DNA from: Leucothrix mucor DSM 2157
GTDB lineage: Bacteria; Pseudomonadota; Gammaproteobacteria; Thiotrichales; Thiotrichaceae
Assembly: GCF_000419525.1 (NCBI RefSeq)
Contig: NZ_ATTE01000001.1
Location: 558,001-622,000, forward strand
Length of the DNA: 64,000 nucleotides
Direction: 5' to 3'
Below the pieces are notes generated by a model that was not told the DNA's origin, searched no databases, and was given only the letters and a program-made list of their open reading frames with translations. The position numbers were made by a program, and so were the translations under genes. Shown here in pieces: positions 36,756 through 45,773 of this stretch (positions are counted from its first letter, which is position 1; the number at the start of each line of letters is the position of its first letter).

Positions 36756-39700
36756 ATGAGCTCTGCACACACTCATTATTGGCTTAAGCACTCCGGACAG
36801 CAGTTAACCCTGCTGTTCGCGTGTATCTGTGCCTCAATGGGTGCGTCAGCTCAAGAGATTACAGTACCGATTCTTAAGCAAAGCAAGATACTGCAATGCG
36901 CCAGAACTGAAGCTAAGGCTAAAGTGGCTTTGGATGGCTTGTGGGAAATTCAACGAGATGAAGAAGGTATTCCGGATGAGTTACTGCTTAAAGGTCAGAA
37001 GCGAGTGCTGCATGCGGCTAGCTTAGACATTGTGCTGGATGCTTTGCTGAGTACGGCGACTAAGTTTCCTGCATTGCGTAACCAAGCTGAGCGGACCATG
37101 TTGCAATGGAACTACTGCCAGACATTTCGTGGTGGTAGTTTTTACGATATTGAAGTGGATGAGACTGGTCGACAGTCTTTTATGGTAGCAGGGGAGTCAC
37201 CTCTGGGTTGGAGCAGTTTTAAACGTCTTGGCTTTTTTGGTGATAGTGAGTCTCGTTTTATTCCTGAGCTCATCAGCTCTGATGAGCAAAGCTCACGCCA
37301 GGATTTTCAGCATTTATTCCACCGAATTTATCGGGAGCAATGCTTTCCGCATCCGGATACTTCGCAGTTGTTTGAAAGTGAGTTGTTGGATACCAGTAGC
37401 AAAATTACAGCGGAGCCAGCCGGCAAAAATGAAGAGTATCCACATTATTGGGAAACTGATTGTGTGTATCCCCGTGAAGCGCCTGAGTTAGAGACTAAGG
37501 TCGAGATAGTTCCTGTACCTGTGTTGGTGCCTGAATTGCGTTCTGCCTTAGAGCTTTTACCGGTTCCTGTTCTGGTTCCTAATATTCGCAGTCAGGTAGA
37601 GATCTTACCGGTACCTGTTTTAGTACCAGGGCTTCGCAGTGAAGTAGAAATTCTTCCCGTACCGGTTGATATTCCAACGCTGGATACACAGCTGGATATC
37701 GTTCCTGTACCGGTTGAAGTCCCTTTATTGGAAACGCAGTTAGACATTGTTCCAGTAGCGATCGATATCCCTTTATTGGAAGCGACATTAGAAATTATTC
37801 CGGTGCCAGTTGAAGTGCCTGTTTTGGCTTCTCAAGTAGAAACTCTACCGGTTCCAGTTGATATCTTATTACCGAAAACGCTTGTTGAGATTGAAGAGCA
37901 ATCGGTGGATATTCCAGTGTTGGCGAGTAAGGTGACGTTCGACCCTCGGCCCGCGCCTGAAAAGATTTTCAAACGTCCGGCAGCGCCAGTGGTTAAAAAC
38001 GTCGGTGGTAATGGCGGTGGTTATTATGCCGGTGGTACTGGTGGAGTAGCGCCTGTCGTTACTAATTATGCACCAGTAGCTCCTCAGGTGGTTAGGCAGC
38101 CCGTTCGGGTTGCTCAACCCGTACAGCAAGTGGGTCAAGCTCAACCCGTTGTGCAAGTCGCTCAGCCAGTAATCGCTGCACGGCCTTCTTATGTGGTTGA
38201 TAGCAATGCGCCATTGCTGGAGCGTTTACTGGGTCAGATCGGCAATGGGAATGTGCTGATCATTGATAAAATTCAACTGACGGTGAATGAGTACAAAGGT
38301 AACGTTCAAACGGCTATCTCAAGCTCAGATGTGGGTACGACCCAGAATGTTGAGGCGGTTGGTGCGTCAGTGGTTAAAGAGCTGGTTAAGTCACTGCCTA
38401 ACTATAATGTTTCATTGGCTTCTACTTCTACGCCGGCACAGGCTCCACAGCCTGCACCAAAGCCAGCTCCGGTCATTGCTAAGGTTGCACCGGCGGTAAA
38501 AGTGCAAAAGCGTCCGGCACCAAAAAAGTATGTTGCTAAGACTGTGTCGGTGCCTTATTTGCAGCCGATGCTGGTTGTTGGTCAGCCATGGCAGCCAGCG
38601 CCGAAGCCAGTAGTTATTAGCTCTTCAAAGAAGCCACAGAAAAAATCCGTTAAAGTGCCTTCACTGGCAAGTAAAGCGAAGGTGAATCCTTCAGCCAAGA
38701 AGTCAGTTAAAAAGCAGACAAAGAAACAATATAAAGCCCCTGCGAAAAAGCAGACGCAGCCAAAGTCATCCAGTCTTTTTGTTTACAAACCTTATGACTG
38801 GAAGAAAAAGTCAGAAGGGCAGAGTGTTGAAGAGTTACTCCAGGAATATGCGGAGTACGAAGCCAAGCGAAAAGCCGCTCTGGCAGCTAAAAAAAAAATA
38901 GATAAGGCAAATGAAGAAAGACGGACGCCTGTTTGGGAAGAGATTGAAGAAAGGAAGCCACAGCCACGTGTTGAGACTCATTCCAAAGTTGAAACAAGTA
39001 AGCAACAGCCGGTTGAAGTTTCGTTAACCAAGGGCATGGCAATGCCTGAAGAGAAAGTGAGTTTTGATTTCTCAGGCGGCCGTAATGATGATGACGTTAA
39101 AGCATCAGATGTCATTCCATTAACCTTGACTGATGATGCGCCATTGCCGTATCTGATCGAAGAGCATTTTGAGCCGGGTAGTGCGACTAAAAAAACAAGC
39201 AAAAAAGCAACGGCTAAAAAGAAAGAGAAAAAGCCCATTGGATTGGCTGGAAACCTGTATCTGAAAAAGTCGCTGGGTAGCGGCAATATGGGGATCGGTG
39301 GTTCTATCAATCGCAAGTTGGTTAAAGACAGTTACTGGTTTGCGAGAGTTGGCTGGAGTTATTCGCTGGAGCAAAGTGATGACCCGTTTAGCTACTCTTG
39401 GGGTATTGGCTACAGTGATTGGCATGCCGGAACTTTTTCTGCGCAGCTAAACAACTGGGGACCGATCAAGTTAGGCGAGGGCTTAGCGCTTGATAAGGCC
39501 GTTGCCAGCTTCGGTTACTCGGTAAAGTCTGAACTACTCAAGAAGTACCGCTTAAGCGCTTCTGGCGCATTGAATATCCCAATTAAGGGTAATAGTTCTG
39601 TGGCGGCCAATTTCCGCTGGTCACCGAAGGAAAATTGGTACATCAATGCTTCGGTGAGCCAGCCACTAGAAGGTGGTGGAGAGCCTAAGTGGAGCTATGG

Positions 39701-39830
39701 TTTTGGTTATAGCGACTGGCGTCCTAATAAGTTTAATCTGCAGTATTCGAACTACGGTCCAAACGAATTGTTTGATACCAACTACAACAAAAACGGTACT
39801 TGGTCATTTAGCTATAACTGGAAGTTTTAA
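36756..39830 (+). CDS. Large envelope protein with PVPV repeats and C-terminal beta-barrel
   Basis: A 1024-residue exported protein; signal peptide about 1-32 (FACICASMGASA). An N-terminal domain (33-245) with a few Cys is followed by nine tandem 16-residue repeats (249-392) of the form VEILPVPVLVPxLxSx. Then come a Gly/Pro/Gln/Val-rich linker (400-470), a Lys-rich disordered segment (about 560-700) and a C-terminal domain of about 190 residues. That last domain alternates aromatic and polar residues, contains two related WGIGYSDW/YGFGYSDW units and ends in Phe, as outer-membrane barrels do. I infer a trans-periplasmic exporter or porin for the locus polymer. I recognise no named family. Confidence 0.7.
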   Translation: MSSAHTHYWLKHSGQQLTLLFACICASMGASAQEITVPILKQSKILQCARTEAKAKVALDGLWEIQRDEEGIPDELLLKGQKRVLHAASLDIVLDALLSTATKFPALRNQAERTMLQWNYCQTFRGGSFYDIEVDETGRQSFMVAGESPLGWSSFKRLGFFGDSESRFIPELISSDEQSSRQDFQHLFHRIYREQCFPHPDTSQLFESELLDTSSKITAEPAGKNEEYPHYWETDCVYPREAPELETKVEIVPVPVLVPELRSALELLPVPVLVPNIRSQVEILPVPVLVPGLRSEVEILPVPVDIPTLDTQLDIVPVPVEVPLLETQLDIVPVAIDIPLLEATLEIIPVPVEVPVLASQVETLPVPVDILLPKTLVEIEEQSVDIPVLASKVTFDPRPAPEKIFKRPAAPVVKNVGGNGGGYYAGGTGGVAPVVTNYAPVAPQVVRQPVRVAQPVQQVGQAQPVVQVAQPVIAARPSYVVDSNAPLLERLLGQIGNGNVLIIDKIQLTVNEYKGNVQTAISSSDVGTTQNVEAVGASVVKELVKSLPNYNVSLASTSTPAQAPQPAPKPAPVIAKVAPAVKVQKRPAPKKYVAKTVSVPYLQPMLVVGQPWQPAPKPVVISSSKKPQKKSVKVPSLASKAKVNPSAKKSVKKQTKKQYKAPAKKQTQPKSSSLFVYKPYDWKKKSEGQSVEELLQEYAEYEAKRKAALAAKKKIDKANEERRTPVWEEIEERKPQPRVETHSKVETSKQQPVEVSLTKGMAMPEEKVSFDFSGGRNDDDVKASDVIPLTLTDDAPLPYLIEEHFEPGSATKKTSKKATAKKKEKKPIGLAGNLYLKKSLGSGNMGIGGSINRKLVKDSYWFARVGWSYSLEQSDDPFSYSWGIGYSDWHAGTFSAQLNNWGPIKLGEGLALDKAVASFGYSVKSELLKKYRLSASGALNIPIKGNSSVAANFRWSPKENWYINASVSQPLEGGGEPKWSYGFGYSDWRPNKFNLQYSNYGPNELFDTNYNKNGTWSFSYNWKF
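37500..37931 (+). repeat. Nine 48-bp coding repeats (16-residue PVPV units)
   Basis: Nine in-frame units of exactly 48 bp without gaps. The protein pattern is V-E-I-L-P-V-P-V-x-V-P-x-L-x-S/T-x. The first seven are well conserved, while units eight and nine are degenerate (PVPVDILLPKTL, EEQSVDIPVLASK). DNA identity is lower than protein identity, so the array is old. Confidence 0.9.
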
Positions 39831-39907
39831 TTAACGCCCTATTCAGCGTATTTGTGCCAAATTACTTATAATTAATAATAAATAGAAAAAACAGGTAGGC
39901 CATTCCC

Positions 39908-41155
39908 ATGAGTGCATCCAGTACTATGCTTGAACAAGAAATGGCGAATAAAGAAGAGGGGACCCAAAGCTGGGTTTACACCGACACAGGAGCAACAAGA
40001 GATCTACGATTAGATTTTTTGCGTGGCTTTGTCATACCTTTATTATTTGCCAGTCACTTTGAATATTTTTCAGCATTAATGTTTGTTGGCTGGGAGCGAG
40101 CAGGCATTGTCTCGACAGCAGAAATATTTGTGATTCTGGCGGGCGTTGTCGTCGGCATGGTGTTTGGTAAAAAGCTTAAAAAAGATGGCTTGGCTGCTGT
40201 GATGCCATCCCTAATGGACCGCTCGGTTAAACTCTATCTGACTAACGTCATGCTGATTTTAATCATAGCTGGCATACGCTACTTACCTGAAATTGATAGC
40301 ACGATCATTACCACCTTCCACAGTCCATTCAGTGGCAAAACTTTCCCATTATTTCCATCGATGGAGTCAGGCTTTTTCAATCTGATGAGTCAGGCATTAC
40401 TGCTTAGAATCGGACCGCACCAATTCCAGATCATTGGGATGTACGTGGCGATGTTTGTACTGGTGACACCTTTTATATTCTTTATGATCAGCCGCAAGCG
40501 AGTGGCATTATTGCTTGGTATTAGTTGGGTGATTTATCTGATTAACTTTGGTGCTCACGAACCTAACTCTGGCAGTCCAGCGTTTCGTCCAACGGGCGCT
40601 CAGTTTGAGTATGCCTTCCCAATCTTAGCTTGGCAGATGATTTATGTGCATGGCGTGGTCGCTGGATATTTCAAAAAAGAGATTCTGGAGTTCTTTAGCA
40701 CCCAGCAAGGCAAGCTAGTGATGTATGCCTCCTTTGCGCTAACGTTCGCTTTCTTTATTCTGACGTGGAACAATCCTCTGAAAGAGTTTGGTTCAGCGCA
40801 TTTCTCAATGATTTCACCGGATACCTTTCATTCAATCTATGGTCAGTATTTTCAGAAATATAAGTTAGGGCCTGGCCGTGTGCTCAATGCCTTTGTACTC
40901 TTGATAACCATGTATGCGATTCTGACACGCTTCTGGGTGCCAATTAACAAGGCACTGGGTTGGTTCTTCATTCCACTAGGACAAGCATCCTTATACGTGT
41001 TCTTTGTACATATCTTCTTTTTGTTGATCTTGGCTAATACGCCATTACCAGCCATGAATGATTTTTGGATTAATACTGCGATTCATGCCGGTTTGCTATT
41101 TACCGCTTGGGCCATGGTCAGAACCCGTTTTCTGTTTAAGATTATTCCGAACTAA
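39908..41155 (+). CDS. OpgC-like membrane acyltransferase
   Basis: A 415-residue integral membrane protein with about ten helices. It begins RDLRLDFLRGFVIPLLFASH, the OpgC/acyltransferase-3 opening with the conserved Arg/Asp/His region. Typical OpgC features follow: TAEIFVILAGVVVGMVFG, and a C-terminal LGQASLYVFFVHIFFLL. OpgC proteins add succinyl or similar acyl groups to periplasmic glucans. As the last gene of the rightward arm it probably decorates the locus polymer. A terminator follows. Confidence 0.88.
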   Translation: MSASSTMLEQEMANKEEGTQSWVYTDTGATRDLRLDFLRGFVIPLLFASHFEYFSALMFVGWERAGIVSTAEIFVILAGVVVGMVFGKKLKKDGLAAVMPSLMDRSVKLYLTNVMLILIIAGIRYLPEIDSTIITTFHSPFSGKTFPLFPSMESGFFNLMSQALLLRIGPHQFQIIGMYVAMFVLVTPFIFFMISRKRVALLLGISWVIYLINFGAHEPNSGSPAFRPTGAQFEYAFPILAWQMIYVHGVVAGYFKKEILEFFSTQQGKLVMYASFALTFAFFILTWNNPLKEFGSAHFSMISPDTFHSIYGQYFQKYKLGPGRVLNAFVLLITMYAILTRFWVPINKALGWFFIPLGQASLYVFFVHIFFLLILANTPLPAMNDFWINTAIHAGLLFTAWAMVRTRFLFKIIPN

Positions 41156-41206
41156 GTACGACCGAGATGCTGCTGATGATTTCATAGCGTCATTTAGCAT
41201 CGATAT

Positions 41207-41240
41207 AAAAAAGCCGCGCTCATTATGACGCGGCTTTTTT
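41207..41240. terminator. Bidirectional Rho-independent terminator
   Basis: AAAAAAGCCGCG and CGCGGCTTTTTT form a 12-bp stem with a 10-nt loop. It serves the OpgC-like gene and the convergent DUF1244 gene. Confidence 0.93.
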
Positions 41241-41261
41241 GTGTTCTAAATTAAAGCATGC

Positions 41262-41576
41262 TTAGTGGCCGCTGATTTTCGCGTGCAGTGGTTTAGTCTC
41301 TTCGAAGGCCTTGATCTGCTCGTCGCTGGCTTTGGCTTGGTGCTTTTCTTTCCACTCTGAAAACGGCATGCCATAGATGGCTTCACGTGCCTGATCATAG
41401 TCCATGGTTTCGCCCAGCTCAGTAGCTGCTTCCAGATACCATTTGCTCAGGCAGTTCCGGCAGAATCCGGATAGATTCATCAGGTCAATATTTTGAACAT
41501 CGCTGCGTTCCTGAAGGTGGGCGACTAAACCACGAAATGCGGCGGCTTCAGCTTTAATGCGGTTCTCGTTATCCAT
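41262..41576 (-). CDS. DUF1244 family protein
   Basis: A 104-residue cytoplasmic protein. The family core is visible as AAAFRGLVAHLQERSDVQNIDLMNLSGFCRNCLSKW and MDYDQAREAIYGMPFSEWK, including the conserved FCRNCLS pair of cysteines. Function is unknown. The ATG at 41576 is used because AGGAAG lies 7 nt upstream; a longer frame starting at 41630 has no ribosome site. A structured leader with its own terminator lies 55 nt upstream. Confidence 0.85.
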   Translation of the reverse strand: MDNENRIKAEAAAFRGLVAHLQERSDVQNIDLMNLSGFCRNCLSKWYLEAATELGETMDYDQAREAIYGMPFSEWKEKHQAKASDEQIKAFEETKPLHAKISGH

Positions 41577-41894
41577 GTAAACACTTCCTGCACAATGAAA
41601 TCGGCTCAGTATGCCAGAAGTGTTAGGCATAAAAAAAGAGAACCCTTAGGTTCTCCTGGAATATTGTCGTTGCGTTGGCGGCTAAATAGTAGGGAGCTAC
41701 CAACTTCCCGGAGTAAGGTGTAACGACAATTGATGTAAACATGTGACGGTTAGTTTAATGCATATACGATTTTCCTACCTCACTAGGATTAGGTAGGGCG
41801 ATTAAATTGCCATTACCTAGCTATAAGAGGTATTTAACCGCAGTGATTAATCATGTACCGTGATGGCTAATTAATTATTATTACATCCAATAGT
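41577..41894. other. 318-bp intergenic region, divergent promoters
   Basis: It lies between the DUF1244 gene (leftward) and the CysB-like gene (rightward). It holds the structured leader and terminator at 41631-41730, described separately. It also has a short inverted repeat, CTACCT..AGGTAG (41774-41795), on the CysB side that could be an autoregulatory site. No reading frame of note was seen. Confidence 0.5.
41631..41730 (-). ncRNA. Candidate structured leader or small RNA upstream of DUF1244
   Basis: On the minus strand, ATTGTCGTT (41722-41730) pairs with AACGACAAT (41663-41671), enclosing a nested GTTGG/CCAAC stem. Then comes a textbook intrinsic terminator: GAGAACC-TAAG-GGTTCTC (41638-41655) followed by seven T (41631-41637). 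The terminator lies 55 nt before the DUF1244 ATG. The element could be an attenuating leader for that gene or an independent small RNA of about 100 nt. It matches no riboswitch class I know. Confidence 0.5.
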
Positions 41895-42821
41895 ATGGAG
41901 CTTCGTCAATTACGTGCATTGATAACGCTTGTTGAGCATGATTACAATGTCAGCAAAGCCGCTGCACGCTTAAATCTGGTTCAATCCGCCGTCTCCCAGC
42001 AGATTAGTAAGCTAGAGGCTGAGCTGGGTACGCCCTTATTTTTGCGCCACGGTAAGCGACTGATTGGTTTGACCGACACCGGCCAAAAGATCATTGAATA
42101 TGCTTACCGCTCATTGGCAACCATTGAAAATATTTATGAAATTGGTCGTGAGCAAATTAGTACCGGTGAGGGGATGCTCAGAATTGGTGTGACGCATATG
42201 CAGGCGCGTTATATTCTGCCATCGGTAATTAAGCAGTTTCGAGTTCAATATCCGGCGATTGAGTTACAAGTACATCAAGGAACGCCAGCACAGTTGGTGG
42301 AAAAAGCGATTCATGATGAGGTTGATTTTTCTGTGTGCACTGAAGCCTTAGCGGTGAGTCAGGATTTGTTGACGATCCCTTGTTATCGCTGGAATCGAAG
42401 CCTGATTGCACTGGTAGATAATCCGATCTTAAGTCTTGCAAAAATCAATTTAAAGGCGCTCTCAGAAGTGCCATTAGTGACTTATGTTCAAGGCTTTACG
42501 GGCTGTACAGCATTTACCGATACTTTTGAACGAGCGGGTGTTTGGCCTAAAATCGTGCTGAGCGCATCAGATACTGATGTAATCAAAACTTATGTGCGGG
42601 AGGGCTTAGGTGTTGGAATTATTGCCAGTCCAGCCTATGTGGATGATCAGGACCAAGACTTGATCAGACGTGATTTAAGTGAGCTATTTCCGTGGGGAAC
42701 CACGCGGATTGCCTATCAAAAAGATAAGTTTATCCGTCGTCATCAACGCTACTTTATCGACTTATTATTAAAGACCGTGCGACAGCCAGATCGCTGGCAC
42801 GGCCTTATTCCTAGCGAGTAA
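41895..42821 (+). CDS. LysR-family regulator, CysB-like
   Basis: A 308-residue LTTR. The N-terminal helix-turn-helix (1-62) reads VSKAAARLNLVQSAVSQQISKLE. The effector domain has CysB hallmarks: VTHMQARYILPSVIKQF, HQGTPAQL, CTEALAVSQDL, and SDTDVIKTYVREGLGVGIIA. CysB/Cbl proteins sense O-acetylserine, sulfate or thiosulfate status and activate sulfur assimilation. It is shorter than E. coli CysB at the C-terminus. No sulfur genes are adjacent. Its stop lies only 4 nt from that of ppc, with no terminator between. Confidence 0.85.
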   Translation: MELRQLRALITLVEHDYNVSKAAARLNLVQSAVSQQISKLEAELGTPLFLRHGKRLIGLTDTGQKIIEYAYRSLATIENIYEIGREQISTGEGMLRIGVTHMQARYILPSVIKQFRVQYPAIELQVHQGTPAQLVEKAIHDEVDFSVCTEALAVSQDLLTIPCYRWNRSLIALVDNPILSLAKINLKALSEVPLVTYVQGFTGCTAFTDTFERAGVWPKIVLSASDTDVIKTYVREGLGVGIIASPAYVDDQDQDLIRRDLSELFPWGTTRIAYQKDKFIRRHQRYFIDLLLKTVRQPDRWHGLIPSE

Positions 42822-42825
42822 CGAC

Positions 42826-45645
42826 CTAGCCGGTATTACGCATACCTGCCGCTATCGCATTGATCGTTAACAACAAACCATCTAACCATGGCGAGCGCTC
42901 ATCACCTTCAGGGAAGCTACGGTGACGTTTCATTAACGCAATCTGGATATGGTTTAGTGGGTCCAGATACGGCTCGCGACGCTCCAGTGAATAACGCAGT
43001 TTTGGTGCATTCTCCAGTAGGGTATCTTGCTCACAGATATTCAGTACTTCGCTAACCGTCAGCTCATACTCATTGCGAATTTTCGAGAAGATTTTCTGAG
43101 ATTGTGATTGATCAGCCCACAGCTCTGAGTATTCCTTGGCAGTATTCATACGGGCTTTGGTCAGTGACATTTGCACATTACTAAATAGCGCACGGAAGAA
43201 TGGCCATTCCTGATACATTTTCTTGAGTGTTTCTTCGCCCTCTGGAATCTGCTCACGGAAGGCGGACAGAGCAGAACCGATGCCGTACCAAGCAGGTAAA
43301 GTATGACGTGCTTGCGCCCAACCAAAGACCCACGGAATGGCACGGATTGAAGATTTGGAGCGAATCGCCGTCTTACGATGCGACGGGCGTGAGCCGATAT
43401 TTAGCTGACCAATTTCCTGAACCGGCGTGTTCTCATAGAAATAATCTTGGAAACCATCCGTGTTATCCGTCAAATCTCGATAGCTGAATTCCCCGGCTGA
43501 GGCCAGCTGCGCCATGGTAGTTAAGAACAACTCATGATAAGGGCCATGTTTGCGGACTAAGCAGATGCTGCTCTTTAACAAGCCAGTAATACCTACCCCC
43601 AATTCATACACCGCCGTTTCCACGTTGCTGTATTTATTGGAGATGACTTCACCTTGCTCGGTGAATTTGATCTGACCTTTAACCGTATCGGGCGGCTGAG
43701 AAATAATCGCTTCGTGAGTTGGTCCGCCTCCACGTCCTACGGTACCGCCACGGCCGTGGAATAATCGGCAGTTCACACCGTATTTTTCGGTCAGTGCAAT
43801 CACTTCTTTCTGGGCGTTATACAAGCTCCATTGCGAGGCCAAAATGCCGCCATCTTTATTGGAATCAGAATAGCCAAGCATAACTTCCTGTAAGTTGCCT
43901 GAGGCTTCCAGCAACGCTTTGTAGGTTGGGTTAACCAGTAACTTATCCAACACAATTGCGATACGTTGTAAGTCATCAATGGTTTCAAATAGTGGTGAAA
44001 TTTGGATATTCGCGAAATACTTACCGTCCGCATCTTTACCAGCCAAACCGGCCAGACGAGCAAGGAACATCACTTCCATAATGTGGCTGGCATCGTGCGT
44101 CATTGAGATTACGTAAGTGCCGAAAATGCTATCGCCGGTTTCTTTGCGCATATCGACCATCACATCAAATACTTTCAGTACTTCGATGGTTTGATCGCTG
44201 AGTGACTCAGGGTTTGGCTTTGGTAAGGCTCTGTGCTCAATTAACTGAGAGAGTAGGGCAATACGCGCATCTTCATCCATTGAGGCATAGTCGGTATCAG
44301 GACGGAACTGCTGTAATACCTCGATAACGGCATTGGTGTGCTCGGTGGATTCTTGGCGAATATCCAGATCAAACAAACTAAAACCACAGGTCTCGGCTAA
44401 GCGAATCAAGTCTTTTAGCTCACGCGCAGCCGTGGCATGGTCATTATGGCTGTGCAGGGAGTCACGGATCAGATACAGATCATTCATGAACTCATCAATG
44501 CCTTTATAGCCATGGTGATTTGGATCAACCTGTCCATCACCCAAGCGCGCATTGACCTGCAGTAGGGTTTGCTTCAGACGGTAAGCCATGATTTGTAGCT
44601 TGCGGCGGTAAGGCTCGCTCCGCAGGTGATCCGGCTTATCTTTAAATACCGGCTTCAGCAACGTGACCTCATCAGCTTGCATAGACTGAGTGAAGGCGTC
44701 AGTCGGCGTGATATAAGCCGTGTCGTGCGACAGGATATTACGCAGGGCACGAGTGCAACGAATGTATTCATTTAAAATGCACTGCATGTGCAAGCGAACG
44801 GCTTTGCTGGTTAGGTCAGCAGTTACAAAAGGGTTACCGTCGCGGTCACCACCAATCCATGAACCAAAGCGTAATACCGATGGCACGGTGATTTCACCTG
44901 CGCCATAAACCTTACGCATGGCGCGCTCAAAGAAGCGGTACATTTCCGGAATAGCACGGAAAATACTGGTGTCGAAGTAGAACAAACCATAGCGGATTTC
45001 ATCTTCTACGGTGGGTTTGTCTACACGTACTTCATTGGTACGCCAGAGCAGTTGGATTTGTGCTTTCAAGTGGCGCTTGATGGAGTCGCGCTCTTCTTCA
45101 ATCAGGTAATCATTGTGTAACTGATCAAGAATCAGGAAGATGCTACGTTGCAATGTCATTGAGGTACGGCGACGGGCTTCAGTCGGGTGCGCCGTAAATA
45201 CCGGAATGTAGCGCATTTGATCCAGTACAGTCTGTACTTCGCTGGCACTCAGGCCTTGCTGTTTCATATCCTCAACCGCGCCTAAGAACGACCCTTTCCA
45301 TAAGCTGCGTGAGCCGGTGCGGTACAGTTTGCGGCGTTGTCTGTGTAGGAAATCCTCTTCGACGATGTTCGATACCATGTAGAAAATATTGAAGGCACGA
45401 ATAACCTGTTCCAACAGATCAATATCTAATGACTCGATGTATTGCATCAATTCGGCACGTTGCTGCTCGTCGTCTTTTATACTGAGCTGAATATAGCCTT
45501 TTCGCAGATGTTCAACCGCAGTGAAAAGTTCCTCGCCGGAAATTTCGCAAAGTACTTCACCTAACAAGTCACCAACCATCCGGACTTGGTCTTTGAGTGT
45601 GGATACTGCCATCAATGTGTTATCTTGAGCGATTACGTCGGTCAT
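42826..45645 (-). CDS. ppc: Phosphoenolpyruvate carboxylase
   Basis: A 939-residue enzyme that carboxylates PEP to oxaloacetate to refill the TCA cycle. The catalytic His region is VFTAHPTEARRRTSM, the second signature is GYSDSNKDGGILASQW, and the Gly/Arg loop is FHGRGGTVGRGGGPTHEAI. The invariant C-terminal MRNTG is present. AAGGA lies upstream of the ATG. It stands alone, divergent from the radical SAM gene. Confidence 0.97.
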   Translation of the reverse strand: MTDVIAQDNTLMAVSTLKDQVRMVGDLLGEVLCEISGEELFTAVEHLRKGYIQLSIKDDEQQRAELMQYIESLDIDLLEQVIRAFNIFYMVSNIVEEDFLHRQRRKLYRTGSRSLWKGSFLGAVEDMKQQGLSASEVQTVLDQMRYIPVFTAHPTEARRRTSMTLQRSIFLILDQLHNDYLIEEERDSIKRHLKAQIQLLWRTNEVRVDKPTVEDEIRYGLFYFDTSIFRAIPEMYRFFERAMRKVYGAGEITVPSVLRFGSWIGGDRDGNPFVTADLTSKAVRLHMQCILNEYIRCTRALRNILSHDTAYITPTDAFTQSMQADEVTLLKPVFKDKPDHLRSEPYRRKLQIMAYRLKQTLLQVNARLGDGQVDPNHHGYKGIDEFMNDLYLIRDSLHSHNDHATAARELKDLIRLAETCGFSLFDLDIRQESTEHTNAVIEVLQQFRPDTDYASMDEDARIALLSQLIEHRALPKPNPESLSDQTIEVLKVFDVMVDMRKETGDSIFGTYVISMTHDASHIMEVMFLARLAGLAGKDADGKYFANIQISPLFETIDDLQRIAIVLDKLLVNPTYKALLEASGNLQEVMLGYSDSNKDGGILASQWSLYNAQKEVIALTEKYGVNCRLFHGRGGTVGRGGGPTHEAIISQPPDTVKGQIKFTEQGEVISNKYSNVETAVYELGVGITGLLKSSICLVRKHGPYHELFLTTMAQLASAGEFSYRDLTDNTDGFQDYFYENTPVQEIGQLNIGSRPSHRKTAIRSKSSIRAIPWVFGWAQARHTLPAWYGIGSALSAFREQIPEGEETLKKMYQEWPFFRALFSNVQMSLTKARMNTAKEYSELWADQSQSQKIFSKIRNEYELTVSEVLNICEQDTLLENAPKLRYSLERREPYLDPLNHIQIALMKRHRSFPEGDERSPWLDGLLLTINAIAAGMRNTG

Positions 45646-45773
45646 GAGAATTCCTTCGGGATAGAAAGATAATCGGGGTACTACATTAATATTAACGGAA
45701 AAAAAGTTGGCGTAAATGAAATCCTTGCAATGTAAGCCGTGTACGTCAATATTTAAGACTTTATGCCTTTAAG

